64,000 nt of DNA from an uncultured Prevotellaceae bacterium (GCA_900318345.1 ONKD01000004.1:1-64000), one strand, 5' to 3'. Shown: positions 1 through 9,995, counted from the stretch's first letter. Numbers and translations are program-made. Notes: generated from the sequence alone by a model not told the origin.

Positions 1-1
1 C

Positions 2-307
2 TTGGCAGATGATAGCACCACTACGGTAGTTGTTGTAAGTGACAACGGTCAGGGGCACAACCGGAACGCGATTGTCCTTCCGGTAGTTACGTATTCATCG
101 GACACCAACACGTTGACGGTCGAGTTTGAATCCGAGGAATCCTGCCTGCTTGAGGTCGAGGATGCCGGCGGCATTACCTGGTACTCCGGCCCGCTCAACA
201 CGAGCGGGATCCCCACTGTGTATTATGTGAACCTGCAGCCGCACAACACTTATGTCATAAGGATCTCGTCGGCTAACCATTCCTTCTACGGAATTCTTGA
301 ATTATAG
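2..307 (+). CDS. C-terminal part of a small exported protein, DUF3244-like (5' end outside window)
   Basis: The frame is open from the first bases of the window, so this is probably the tail of a longer gene; the TTG at position 2 is unlikely to be the true start. About 100 residues are visible. They are rich in beta-strand patterns and end in a Tyr-Ser-Gly-Pro stretch, a central valine/tyrosine strand, and a terminal Ser-Phe-Tyr-Gly motif. That resembles the small secreted DUF3244 proteins of Bacteroidales, which have a signal peptide plus one beta-sandwich of roughly 110 residues. The family call is inference from this pattern. No catalytic motif is visible and the role is unknown. Confidence 0.45.
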   Translation: MADDSTTTVVVVSDNGQGHNRNAIVLPVVTYSSDTNTLTVEFESEESCLLEVEDAGGITWYSGPLNTSGIPTVYYVNLQPHNTYVIRISSANHSFYGILEL

Positions 308-558
308 CGCCTTATGAAAGTGCGAATCAAACACTTCGTATTATGTGAAAACTGTCATTGCGTTTGATCTGAACATTCTGATTTCATCAGGTTTCAAGAA
401 ATGTATCTGGTATCATACTATGGCAGGTGATCATAGCTATGATGAATAACATTGATTCATCATACGTATTAGGCGACAACAGTATTCGCATAATACAGTG
501 TATAAAATATTTCAACTTTTTCAATAGTAGATTATTAACTAAAAATAAAATGTAGAAA

Positions 559-987
559 ATGAGAACTTTTGTAAAAAAAATGGCAGCATTGCTGATAGCT
601 GCGATGCCGTGTTTAATGTTTGCACAAACAATTAGGTATGATTATGACGGTGCCGGCAATCGGCTAACACGGGTTATTGTGATGTCTCCCAACAGAATAG
701 CCAAATCCGCCTCGATTGATGAATTCTTATCCGATTCGCTTTCTGAAAGGAATATCCGCATTTACCCAAATCCTACGCAAGGTTTATTAAGAATAAGAAT
801 CGACCAATTAAGTGAAGAGGACATCTGTTCTATACGACTATTCTCTCTATCAGGTCAGCAGATTCTGGTTATGCCATTACAAACCACGGAAACCGAGCTA
901 AACATCAGTGACCAGTCAAATGGTATTTATATCCTCCAGATTCTATTGAATGGAGAAGCATCTTCATGGAAGATAATCAAGGAATAA
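559..987 (+). CDS. Small secreted protein: one YD motif plus T9SS type A sorting domain, upstream of RHS toxin
   Basis: This 142-residue protein has an N-terminal signal peptide (residues 1-22, ending MFAQ). Directly after it comes one RHS-style YD motif (YDYDGAGNRLTR, about residues 26-37), then a short linker and a typical Bacteroidetes type IX secretion C-terminal domain. The CTD starts at IRIYPNPTQG (about residue 67), continues through a LFSLSGQQ strand and ends with NGIYILQILLNG and a Trp-Lys-Ile-Ile-Lys-Glu tail. It lies 34 bp upstream of the giant RHS gene on the same strand, so they are probably cotranscribed. The RHS protein has no sorting tail of its own, which suggests this protein is its secretion adaptor or escort. 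That role is inference; the domains are read directly. Confidence 0.8.
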   Translation: MRTFVKKMAALLIAAMPCLMFAQTIRYDYDGAGNRLTRVIVMSPNRIAKSASIDEFLSDSLSERNIRIYPNPTQGLLRIRIDQLSEEDICSIRLFSLSGQQILVMPLQTTETELNISDQSNGIYILQILLNGEASSWKIIKE

Positions 988-1021
988 AAGCAACAGGTTA
1001 AATGAACAAATAATTACAGTT

Positions 1022-4000
1022 ATGAAGAGTTCACAATTCATCAATATATTTGTTTTCGTTCTGGTCTTTGGATCAATACCAGCTCTAGCAGATACAACAA
1101 AGGCCAATGGCAACCCTGATGAAGACGAGAGGTTTGCCGGATGGACTGAGGAACAATACAAAAGATATGAAGACTCGGTTTATGCAGTTCTATATCCTCC
1201 TGTGATCGCGCATAAGTCTGATAAAGAATTCAGCAAGGACGACACAGTCAACAACGAACCCACTCGCAGTAATCCCCAATCCATCAACAATTCACATGTA
1301 CCCAATTCAATTAGTCTCGATTACTCGAAAGGAGTTGGTCAAATACCTATAAAATCAGGAACTTCGCAATCCGGTGCGCGGACTTATGAAGTGCCGATTA
1401 GCGTATATCCTGGAATGAAAGGTTTTCAGCCGACTCTTTCTTTGTCCTATAACAGCCAACGTGGAAATTCGGTAATGGGTATGGGATGGACTATTTCCGG
1501 TCTACCCATTATCACAAGAAGCGGTAAATCCAAATATTATGACGGCAGAACACAGGGTGTAATCTTGAACAACAGTGATTCTTTCGTGTTAGATGGTGTT
1601 CGGCTCATTAAGACAGATTCCACATCAACATATTACCTATATCAATCCGAGCACGGCAATATAAAGGCCAAGGGTTATTATTCGGGAAATACAATGAGAT
1701 ATTTTGAGGTGTTTTATCCCAATGGCAATAAAGGTGTTTTTGGCTATACCACAAATTACTCTCAGAATTATCTGTATTACCCCCTCATGTCTTTGAATGA
1801 CCTAAAGGGCAATACAATTACATATTCATATACTTTTTCAAACAACCATTTCAGAATTTCTAATATAAGCTATAATGGTGCTTCTGTGGAGTTCCAGTAC
1901 ACTTCAAACAGGCAGGATTCCCTGCTGAGATATAGAGCGGGCCTAAAAATCCATGAGCCCAAATTGTTGCAACGTATCATCTGCAAGTATGAAAATACAG
2001 TTTTAGGCACGTATACACTTACTTACTTGACACAGAACAATGCTTCCGTTCTCAAACAGATTGGTTATGCAGCAGGAGAAGAGTCATTTAATCCATTATG
2101 CTTTTACTATGGAGATGGGCAGACAACAGAGTCCTTTACAACGTCCAGCACCCAACTGTATGAATGGTATGAAAGTAGTAATCCTGGAGCTTTGAAGGTA
2201 GTGAAAGGAAAATTCGATTATGACAGTGGATCTGACGGATTGATTAGTTTACCGAACCTGAATCCATATTGGAAGCATTATAGGCATGCTACATACTTAC
2301 GTCATTCACAGAACCGATTTGACAACAAATATACAGGCCAAGAGCAGATTTTCTTTTACGCTGGCTTGGGAGACAGTTGGGCACTACCTATGCCAAACCT
2401 GTTGACAGAAACCGGATTCGTTGATATTATATGCGGTGATTTGGCGGGTCAGCAAGAGGAGTATGTCATCAAGATTAACAATTCGGTTGTAAATAACTAT
2501 GATCAAATCAGATTCAAAGTGTATTGCTCAAATCTCTATAATGGTCTGTCTCCATTGTATACAAGGACATATAACTTCCCTACTGTTTATACTGATGCGG
2601 ATGGTGGTAAGAGCATTCAACCCAAATTCTATTATACCGGAGATTTTAACGGAGATGGGAAGATGGAAGTGCTTGCGGTTTCAGTACATCAGCCTTTTGG
2701 GGATACAACGAAACCATCCAAATGCTATATTTTTGACCTGATCAATAACACCATTTTATATCAAAACCACGTTTTGCCATTTCATGTTGATTTTATTGGT
2801 GTTCAGCAAACTGATACCCTGGCAGCAGCAAATAATACAGACAAATTGATAGTCATGGATTACAACGGAGATGGGAAGTCAGATATTTGCCATATCAATG
2901 ACAACGGAGTCAATATATATACTTTTGATGTCACTGACAACACTATGACCGCTAGGCTGGTAGCGACATACACGGGCTTGAACAAATCCGGTTTATATAA
3001 CAGGCACCTCTTTCTCGGGGAGTTTAATGGTGACGGATTGATGGATATTTTGGTCTCTCCATCGTTCACGTCAAGTGGAGATTATATATGGTCTCTGTAT
3101 AATTCTAAAGGAAATGGGCAATTTGTAAGATCAATTTTTTCCGGTCCAAACAGCAGTCAGGCCAACACTGGTTTCGTTATTCAGGATGTAAATAATGATG
3201 GCAAGACAGACTTGATAAGATATAATTCAAGTGGTTTAAGTACTTTCCTATGCATAAATAATAAATGTAGTTCGAACTCAGCATCGGCTAATTTTCCGCA
3301 AACAGCATCAAAGCTTATTCCGACCAACATTAACTCCCATAATAGATTTACACAACTTATAAGCCTAAAAAATGGTGTGGCAACCAAATACTCTTTTTCG
3401 CGTGATGAAAGTAAAGAAGTGTTGGCTACAGGAATGGCAAATAGTCTGGGTGTGGTGGAAAAGAACGAATACAAGTACATTAATGAAGAGAGCACCACAT
3501 TCGGTTTTTACACCAAAGGTTATGGAGCAACCTTCCCCTATGTTAATATTCAGGAGCCACTGCCTGTCTTGGCTATTTCTGAAACATTCATGAATGGCAA
3601 CAAGATTGACGATTACAGTTTTACTTATGAAAACGCGGTTATACACCGTCAAGGACTAGGTTTCTGCGGTTTCGGAGAAATAACTACTTATAATAATAAG
3701 CAACAGCCATTTGTGCGAACATATGACCCCTATCGTTTTGGAGTGCTGGTTAGCGAAGATTCTCCGTATTCACAATTGTCCAACACATATACCGTAAACG
3801 TTGCGTCTAACAAAGTAGCACATGTTCTGTTGGATCAATCAATTAAAACAAACTTGTTGAAAGGAGTGTCTGACACAATTTCTTTCGTTTATGACACGTA
3901 TGGTTATCCAACAAGCGAACTTAATCGCTACACTGGTGGAATCAATGTGTCGATCCAAAATATCTACTCACATCATCCTGACGTATCAAACGGATACTAT

Positions 4001-7000
4001 GTGGGCTTCTTAACATCTAAAGAGACAACAACTACTCGTAATGGTTCATCGTATGTTGAACGCATGTACATCCCGGCCCACTCTAACTGTTTACCAGACG
4101 TAATAGTGAATTACAAAGATGGGCACAGGGTAAAGCAGGTGGTTTATTCGTATGATTCATATGGGAATCCCTTAACTGAAAGAGTTACGCCTTACTCTCA
4201 ATCTGGCCCTTTGGTGACCTCTTATACCTATGATTCACATGGACGTGTGACAAAAAAGATTGACCCTCTTGGCTTGATCAATCAATTCAATTACGACTCA
4301 TCTGGCCGCCTTGCCTCTATCGAGGACCACAGAGGAGGAATAACCACACTCGGCTATGACGCATTTGGTCGCATTTTATCGTTCGATTATCCCGATAATA
4401 CTAGCAAAATCAAGCAATTTTCTTGGTCACCCACAACATCAAACGGTCTCTATGCTGTTGCAACTATTCATACAGGGAGACCTGCGATTACACAAGTCTT
4501 TGATGCGTTGAACCGTGAAGTTCGTAGCACTGAAACACGCTTTGATGGATCCATAAGGAATATTGACCGCCTATATGATGAATATGGTCGCTTAAAAAAG
4601 GTGTCATTGCCATTCATAGGTGAAGCGCCATTGTTTTGGAACACATACGGCTACGATGTTTATGACCGTATTCGTTCAATTGAAGAGGCTTCGGGGCGAG
4701 CGACCAGTTACAGTTATAGTGGAAATAGCATAACGACCACAAGGGATAACATTTCGACCACAAAGAATTATGATGCCCTAGGTAATCTAATTTCAATTAC
4801 CGACCCCGCTGGAACCATAAGCTATAACCTGTCCGCGGATGGACAACCTTCATCAATCACGGCACCAGGAAATATTACCACATCTTTTGTATATGATGAA
4901 TATAGAAGGCAAACGGGTATGAATGACCCGGGGTTTGGATTAGTGACGCGTGAATATGATGCTTCAGGCAATATATCTAAGGAATCATTCGTTAATGGTA
5001 ATAGCGAACAGTATGAGTATGATGCTTACAACAGGCTTATCAGATCGACCTCAATAGACTTGACAACATCCTATACATATAATGAGAATAATGAATTGGC
5101 TGGAGTATCAAACAATAATGGTACATCAATGTCATTCACTTATGACGATTATGGAAATTTGGCATCATTCAGAGAAAATGGAAAGGATGGCAAATGGCTG
5201 CAGAAAGATTACACCTATGCCAATGGTAATGTCAACTCTACAACCTACACGTCCCAGTCTGGAGAGCTTGCGACAGAGAATTACTATTACTCAAATGGCC
5301 ACTTGAATGAAGTGAAGCTGAACGGGACAATATCGATATTCAAGTTTAATAAAGAAAATTCCTTAGGGCAACCCACCGAGGTGGCTACTGGAAAAATCAA
5401 ACGAAAATATGATTACACGCCGTATGGCATGCAATCTGGCCAAAGTGCTATGGATACGGTCTCTTTGACTGGATATCAGAACATCTCCTATAATTATGAT
5501 GTTCAAACCTCTAATTTGTTATCCCGAACGGACAGTCTAAGGAATTTCACCGAATCTTTCGGTTATGACAACATGAATCGCTTGATATCTTATGGCGACG
5601 AAACAGCGACATACGATATTAAAGGAAACATTTCTGAAAAAAGCGACATTGGCTCTTTCAATTACGATATCACCTCCAGGCCTTATGCCTTATCTGAGGC
5701 TACTCCTGCAAGCGACGCAATACCGAATAGTATTCAGGAGGTGATTTATACTTCTTTTAACCGGCCGATGGATATCATGGAGGGCATTTATACTACAGAC
5801 TTTGATTATAACAGCAATCATGACAGAATTAAGATGAGAGTTCTCGGCAGTCAGAATACTCCAATGTTGACCCGTCATTATCTGGGCGGTTGTTATGAGT
5901 ATGATCAGACTCCGTCTATTGCAAAGGAGAAACTATACCTGATGGGAGGCTATTATAACGCGCCAGCCGTACTGATAAAGCAAGGTGACTCTATTGCTAT
6001 ATACAACATCCTTCGGGATCATTTAGCAAGCATCACACATATCATCAATCCCAATGGGGTGACAGTTCAGGAACTTGCCTATGATGCTTGGGGCAGGTTG
6101 CGCAATCCCGTGACTCATGAAGTGTATTCTCCTGGCCAAGAGCCGGAGTTATTCCTGGGGCGAGGCTTTACTGGACATGAGCATCTTCCGTGGTATGGGC
6201 TCATTAACATGAATGCTCGTCTATATGATCCTGCTTTGGGCCGCTTCCTTTCACCTGATCCGATTCTGTTTGAGCCTGACAATTCTCAGAGCTACAATAG
6301 CTACACCTATTGCTTGAATAATCCTTTACGTTATGTGGATCTTCTGGGATTGTTCAGAAATTTCAAATTCAAAACTGAATGGGGAGAAGTGGCGACTATG
6401 ATTTGGCTTAATGAAATTGTTGTGACCCCAAAAGGGAATTTTGTGATAGAGGATTCTCAATCTACGGGTTTTGGGGGTGGTGATGGTCTTAATTTGGGGA
6501 TCGGCGATGATAACTGGAATAATAGCTGGTGGAACCGCTGGAATAATACTATGCCATCAGACCCCCCAAGTGGTGGCGTTAGTGTTGGGAAAACTCATGG
6601 CACAGGTGATGGGCAAAGCGATGGTTCATTGCAACTGAGTTTTTACAACATCCCTCCCAAGCCTATTTTCAATGATCCGAATTTGTCGGATATTATTAAT
6701 GCTACTTCATTAAGTGCTTCTTATCTTGCTTACACGACTGCTGATAGCAAAATGACTTACGGCTTTGTCTATCAAAAAAGTGTTGATTATCCAATTTTAA
6801 AAGTATCTAAGGAAGGTAATCGAATATCGAAAATTGCAAAAACTCATAAAGTTTCAACATTTTTTAAAAAAGGAGCTATCTGTTTTGGAGTTGTAAATTC
6901 ATTTTACGATCTAAATGAGCTTCGTAAAGCATATGTGGACAAAGATTGGGAAAACTGCTTGAAAAAAGGTATAGATTTTGGCGTGGATGTTATTTCCCTC

Positions 7001-7099
7001 ATTCCAGGTCCAATACCATTAGTTATTGGTATTACATGGGGGTTATATAAAGATGATGTTTGGAACTATCTTGAATCCAGTGAAATAGGAATTCCATAA
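1022..7099 (+). CDS. SpvB/RHS-repeat polymorphic toxin, 2025 aa
   Basis: This is a large secreted RHS protein. Signal peptide at residues 1-23; SpvB-type Tc-toxin N-terminal domain from about residue 98 (GVGQIPIKSG, PISVYPGMKG, LSLSYNS, GMGWTISG). FG-GAP/VCBS calcium-binding repeats lie at about 540-725 (FNGDGKMEV, DYNGDGKSDI, FNGDGLMDI, VNNDGKTDL). Many YD repeats run from about 1045 to 1640. The RHS core is near 1665-1775 (RDHLASITHI, YDAWGR, GRFLSPDP, YVDLLG). In this family the repeats form a shell enclosing the C-terminal effector, which is released after the core motif. The roughly 250-residue tail (1776-2025) is glycine/asparagine-rich at first, then has a hydrophobic segment near the end (DVISLIPGPIPLVIGITWG); I recognise no nuclease or deaminase motif. 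A membrane protein gene follows 41 bp downstream and is the likely immunity gene. Confidence 0.9.
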   Translation: MKSSQFINIFVFVLVFGSIPALADTTKANGNPDEDERFAGWTEEQYKRYEDSVYAVLYPPVIAHKSDKEFSKDDTVNNEPTRSNPQSINNSHVPNSISLDYSKGVGQIPIKSGTSQSGARTYEVPISVYPGMKGFQPTLSLSYNSQRGNSVMGMGWTISGLPIITRSGKSKYYDGRTQGVILNNSDSFVLDGVRLIKTDSTSTYYLYQSEHGNIKAKGYYSGNTMRYFEVFYPNGNKGVFGYTTNYSQNYLYYPLMSLNDLKGNTITYSYTFSNNHFRISNISYNGASVEFQYTSNRQDSLLRYRAGLKIHEPKLLQRIICKYENTVLGTYTLTYLTQNNASVLKQIGYAAGEESFNPLCFYYGDGQTTESFTTSSTQLYEWYESSNPGALKVVKGKFDYDSGSDGLISLPNLNPYWKHYRHATYLRHSQNRFDNKYTGQEQIFFYAGLGDSWALPMPNLLTETGFVDIICGDLAGQQEEYVIKINNSVVNNYDQIRFKVYCSNLYNGLSPLYTRTYNFPTVYTDADGGKSIQPKFYYTGDFNGDGKMEVLAVSVHQPFGDTTKPSKCYIFDLINNTILYQNHVLPFHVDFIGVQQTDTLAAANNTDKLIVMDYNGDGKSDICHINDNGVNIYTFDVTDNTMTARLVATYTGLNKSGLYNRHLFLGEFNGDGLMDILVSPSFTSSGDYIWSLYNSKGNGQFVRSIFSGPNSSQANTGFVIQDVNNDGKTDLIRYNSSGLSTFLCINNKCSSNSASANFPQTASKLIPTNINSHNRFTQLISLKNGVATKYSFSRDESKEVLATGMANSLGVVEKNEYKYINEESTTFGFYTKGYGATFPYVNIQEPLPVLAISETFMNGNKIDDYSFTYENAVIHRQGLGFCGFGEITTYNNKQQPFVRTYDPYRFGVLVSEDSPYSQLSNTYTVNVASNKVAHVLLDQSIKTNLLKGVSDTISFVYDTYGYPTSELNRYTGGINVSIQNIYSHHPDVSNGYYVGFLTSKETTTTRNGSSYVERMYIPAHSNCLPDVIVNYKDGHRVKQVVYSYDSYGNPLTERVTPYSQSGPLVTSYTYDSHGRVTKKIDPLGLINQFNYDSSGRLASIEDHRGGITTLGYDAFGRILSFDYPDNTSKIKQFSWSPTTSNGLYAVATIHTGRPAITQVFDALNREVRSTETRFDGSIRNIDRLYDEYGRLKKVSLPFIGEAPLFWNTYGYDVYDRIRSIEEASGRATSYSYSGNSITTTRDNISTTKNYDALGNLISITDPAGTISYNLSADGQPSSITAPGNITTSFVYDEYRRQTGMNDPGFGLVTREYDASGNISKESFVNGNSEQYEYDAYNRLIRSTSIDLTTSYTYNENNELAGVSNNNGTSMSFTYDDYGNLASFRENGKDGKWLQKDYTYANGNVNSTTYTSQSGELATENYYYSNGHLNEVKLNGTISIFKFNKENSLGQPTEVATGKIKRKYDYTPYGMQSGQSAMDTVSLTGYQNISYNYDVQTSNLLSRTDSLRNFTESFGYDNMNRLISYGDETATYDIKGNISEKSDIGSFNYDITSRPYALSEATPASDAIPNSIQEVIYTSFNRPMDIMEGIYTTDFDYNSNHDRIKMRVLGSQNTPMLTRHYLGGCYEYDQTPSIAKEKLYLMGGYYNAPAVLIKQGDSIAIYNILRDHLASITHIINPNGVTVQELAYDAWGRLRNPVTHEVYSPGQEPELFLGRGFTGHEHLPWYGLINMNARLYDPALGRFLSPDPILFEPDNSQSYNSYTYCLNNPLRYVDLLGLFRNFKFKTEWGEVATMIWLNEIVVTPKGNFVIEDSQSTGFGGGDGLNLGIGDDNWNNSWWNRWNNTMPSDPPSGGVSVGKTHGTGDGQSDGSLQLSFYNIPPKPIFNDPNLSDIINATSLSASYLAYTTADSKMTYGFVYQKSVDYPILKVSKEGNRISKIAKTHKVSTFFKKGAICFGVVNSFYDLNELRKAYVDKDWENCLKKGIDFGVDVISLIPGPIPLVIGITWGLYKDDVWNYLESSEIGIP

Positions 7100-7140
7100 T
7101 ACAATCTATGATACTTTAATTTATTTTAAAACGTGTTGTT

Positions 7141-7560
7141 ATGATAACAGAATTAGTAAGATATGTTTACTATAGGTTTGCTCATGCTGTTAGGAATTGT
7201 AATCTTATGGGACGACAATTATATGATCTATATGCAAAATTATATTTGATGCTCCTCCTTATATCTAATATTTTGGTAATTTTGTCTATAGTATTATATA
7301 TTGGATTTGATATCAGTTCAAATCAGATTTGGGATGTTCTCTTTGATAAGTATAAATTCCCGTGGCTTTTTCTTATTCTCATAGTTGTTATCGATTTGTT
7401 CATTTCTTGTTTTGTTAAAGGTGATATCCACTTTTATAAACAATTAGACAAGAAATACAAGAATGAGAAAAAACGGGTATTGAAAGGCTGGCTTATTGCA
7501 ATATATTGCGTTTTATCCTTTGCTCTCTTAGTAATGAGCTGGTTTTTCCTAGAGAATTAG
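7141..7560 (+). CDS. Small membrane protein, candidate immunity protein of the RHS toxin
   Basis: This 139-residue protein has three predicted transmembrane helices: about residues 36-58 (LMLLLISNILVILSIVLYIG), 79-97 (WLFLILIVVIDLFISCFV) and 117-137 (WLIAIYCVLSFALLVMSWFF). A lysine-rich cytoplasmic-type loop lies before the last helix. No family is recognised. It starts 41 bp after the RHS toxin gene on the same strand, is AT-rich like the toxin tail, and is followed by a strong hairpin terminator. By position it is the cognate immunity protein, and its membrane location fits a toxin tail carrying a hydrophobic segment. Immunity is inference from position only. Confidence 0.65.
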   Translation: MITELVRYVYYRFAHAVRNCNLMGRQLYDLYAKLYLMLLLISNILVILSIVLYIGFDISSNQIWDVLFDKYKFPWLFLILIVVIDLFISCFVKGDIHFYKQLDKKYKNEKKRVLKGWLIAIYCVLSFALLVMSWFFLEN

Positions 7561-7585
7561 ATAATATACATGTCTTACAAGAATA

Positions 7586-7629
7586 AAGGCGGTTACCGTA
7601 CTTTCTGAAGTATACGATAACCGCTTTTC
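7586..7629 (+). terminator. Terminator of the RHS toxin-immunity unit
   Basis: A near-perfect inverted repeat (AAAGGCGGTTA facing ATAACCGCTTTT, loop around 7601-7612) follows the immunity gene by 26 bp. A T-rich stretch follows on the + strand and an A-rich one precedes it, so it could act in both directions. Confidence 0.7.
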
Positions 7630-8186
7630 TTCCTCAAAAATAACAAAATCATAGTCAATCACGTTATTCCAATTGCGGGAATTCCTAAAAAGTCCAAAAT
7701 GACAGAGAAACTGCGCCGAATTTACATTATTACAGCATTAGCGTCCACGATAAATTGGAAATAAAAACCAATAGTTTATATCGGTTTCTGGGTCGAACGG
7801 ATTTGAAATTACAAATCAGTTGATATCGAGAGACTTGAAGAAAAAACACCATTGATTTTGAGACTTTTATAAAAATCCAAAAATCGGAAAAAGCTAATTC
7901 AACTTTTTGGGGTGGACAGCAATGTTATTACCTTTTTTCTACATACGTCTCGCAAGTATACCCGTTTTTTGCGTTGAAAGTCTCTTAAGAAAACCTACTA
8001 CTCTCTCCGTATCAAGGAGATAGTGCTATTCGAACTTGATGATATATTTTTCATTTCAGTCCCCATTAAAAATAGTAAGATATTGTTAGAAAAAATGATT
8101 TTTAGTACGCTGCAGTGTTTTTTCCGATGTGAACGACTCTTATTCAGAATTGTATTGTTTTGGTTTAGCATTATAACAAAAGTCAT
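7630..8186. other. AT-rich intergenic region, probable zone of the mobile element's left boundary
   Basis: No open frame here has a credible start or protein pattern; small frames on both strands overlap one another and SLOG antisense sequence. It separates the rightward toxin locus from the leftward mobilization genes. The left junction of the element could lie here, but I found no copy of the mnmE 3'-end sequence that would mark a direct repeat. Confidence 0.4.
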
Positions 8187-8645
8187 TTATCGATGCCATG
8201 ATTTTGTTGATTGTTTTTCATCATGCACTGAGGAAGTTGCAGGTCTGTCTGGGTGTGATGTGAAAGAGGAATTCAGATTCAATTTGTCTACAATAGAGAC
8301 CTCCAATCCTCTTCGCCTGGCAAAACTGATCATGTGAGCCGTGCCACGGCTTTTGCCGTCCCAAAATGCTATCAGGGCATCAGAGGCTCTTGCCATTTCT
8401 GCATTGCGTATTATGCCAGCCGCCTTGCCCAAGGCTTTCCACTTGGCAGGATGAAGCTCAACGGTTAGCCCTTGTTCCTGGGCAAACCGTTCTCCCAATG
8501 TATCAGCGCCATGGGCATGTCCGGACACAATGATTACCCGGTGTGCCCTCATTTTCTCCTGAAGCAGGAAAAGGCAATGCTCCCTCAGCGACTCGTAGTT
8601 ACTGAAGGAGCGGCTGCCAGCTATGATGACTCGATAATCGTCCAT
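8187..8645 (-). CDS. DUF2493/YspA-like SLOG-family protein
   Basis: The 152-residue protein begins with a Rossmann-type strand and glycine turn (RVIIAGSRSF, residues 4-13). It then has VIIVSGHAHGADTLGERFA (about 37-55), a second nucleotide-binding SLOG motif, and NAEMARASDALIAFWDGKSRGTAHMI (about 81-106). This is the DUF2493/YspA-related branch of the SLOG superfamily, whose members bind nucleotide-type ligands (ADP-ribose or NAD-derived signals are proposed). Related proteins are common on Bacteroides mobile elements and phages. It is the last gene of the leftward mobilization run, 9 bp after the OmpA-like gene. The last 30 or so residues are polar and probably unstructured. The substrate is unknown. 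Confidence 0.75.
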   Translation of the reverse strand: MDDYRVIIAGSRSFSNYESLREHCLFLLQEKMRAHRVIIVSGHAHGADTLGERFAQEQGLTVELHPAKWKALGKAAGIIRNAEMARASDALIAFWDGKSRGTAHMISFARRRGLEVSIVDKLNLNSSFTSHPDRPATSSVHDEKQSTKSWHR

Positions 8646-8654
8646 TTAATTGAC

Positions 8655-9995
8655 CTATTGCTCGTCGTCAATTTCCAGATAGAGTGACACTCTGCTGTAT
8701 CTATTGTCTTTCGGGTTGTTGAACTCCCGTATGCCCCCAAGTGAAACGCCTTTCATCCTATCTGTTGGCACTCCACGTTTTGACAGTTCCTTTGCTATGA
8801 ACCTGGCACGCTCCTTGCTTAATGCAGAATTGACATTTTCAGAACCCGTTGCACTGTCGGCTGCACCCGCAATATGTACCTTGAGATTATGCTTGATAGC
8901 CACCCTTGCCAATTCGTCCAGGTTTATCAATTGGGAATTATCTGTCAACTTAGCTTTACCCAGCTCAAAGAAGAAGTATATGGGTATGTTCAAAACATTC
9001 GGTCTGTCCTGTAATGAGTAAGGCGAGGCGTATTCATTCATGCCCTTCATGCGAGAACGCAGTGAAAGCAGTCCTCTGTAATTGTTCTTGGCATTACCAT
9101 CGTCGCTGTTATCAAAAAGATAGCCATACTTGCCCAATAGTCCTTCAATCTCCAAAATCTTTTTCAGTTCATCTAAAGTCTTTCGGTCGATATTGCGTTG
9201 GTCACGAAGATGTTTGTTGGATTGTTCCAGCCGTTCTACGTAAGCAAGCAGATTGTCGTTCTGATTGATGAAAGGATTTGCATCAACGGCATGATTCCAT
9301 CGTGGCGTTCCAAAGTTGAATCCGATGCCGAACGTCAAAGACGGCATGTTGTCGCATAGCTTTCCATGTGAACCATAGCCGTCGAAATCTCGGAATGTAG
9401 TGAAGTTCCCCAATTCCCCAGACAGGTAGAAACGTTCCCCGAAATGGCATCGTGTATGGATGCCATAGGTAAGGGCAAACAAATAGTTCCGATCCTTGCT
9501 ACCGTCGACACAGAACTGGTCAGCGCCATGAACGAGTCCTGCACCTATAAAAGGAGCAAAGTCAAACTTGGACAAGCGTTCCGATGGCAGTCGGAACAAG
9601 TTAGCGACGTTATACATCAGGTCAGCATGTCCCAACTGGTAGTCACCCATGTCTAGGTTACTGTTCTTGTACTTAAATCCCTGAAAAGCTAATCGCACAC
9701 CAACAGCAGGTGTGATCCATTTGCCTACATAGGCATTGAATGAAGGCATGATGCGGTCGAACAGGTCGCCACATCCTATCGGGTTCCCAATGAATGCCGA
9801 TGCACCACCTTGGGCACCAACAAACCAGTGCTGACTTGCTATGCCCAACTGTACATAGTCAGTCGTCAATGTCGGAGTCAGACGATGTAAATCCGGGTTG
9901 TCAACTGTGACTCGTTGAAGGCTGTCAATCATACTTGCGTGGACGCTTGTCGCCATTGACAAGGCTAAAAGTGAAATCAGAATACTTTTCTTCAT
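8655..9995 (-). CDS. OmpA-family outer-membrane protein
   Basis: About 446 residues. I chose the ATG at 9995 because it gives a clean signal peptide (MKKSILISLLALSMATSVHA); the open frame upstream overlaps the relaxase gene out of phase. The N-terminal half has alternating hydrophobic and aromatic strands ending GIGFNFGTPRW, like an outer-membrane beta-barrel. A short coiled coil (about residues 225-260) leads to an OmpA-type peptidoglycan-binding domain at the C-terminus (about 330-446), with IPIYFFFELGKAKLT, a central HIAGAADSATGS and NSALSKERARFIAKELSKRGV. Proteins of this layout are frequent on Bacteroidales conjugative elements; their role there is not settled (envelope attachment or mating contact are possible). 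It is 62 bp downstream of the relaxase gene. Confidence 0.8.
   Translation of the reverse strand: MKKSILISLLALSMATSVHASMIDSLQRVTVDNPDLHRLTPTLTTDYVQLGIASQHWFVGAQGGASAFIGNPIGCGDLFDRIMPSFNAYVGKWITPAVGVRLAFQGFKYKNSNLDMGDYQLGHADLMYNVANLFRLPSERLSKFDFAPFIGAGLVHGADQFCVDGSKDRNYLFALTYGIHTRCHFGERFYLSGELGNFTTFRDFDGYGSHGKLCDNMPSLTFGIGFNFGTPRWNHAVDANPFINQNDNLLAYVERLEQSNKHLRDQRNIDRKTLDELKKILEIEGLLGKYGYLFDNSDDGNAKNNYRGLLSLRSRMKGMNEYASPYSLQDRPNVLNIPIYFFFELGKAKLTDNSQLINLDELARVAIKHNLKVHIAGAADSATGSENVNSALSKERARFIAKELSKRGVPTDRMKGVSLGGIREFNNPKDNRYSRVSLYLEIDDEQ

Noticed and set aside
8023-8337. A 104-codon plus-strand frame at the edge of the SLOG gene
   Set aside because: It overlaps antisense to the SLOG gene; AT-rich and without a recognisable protein pattern.
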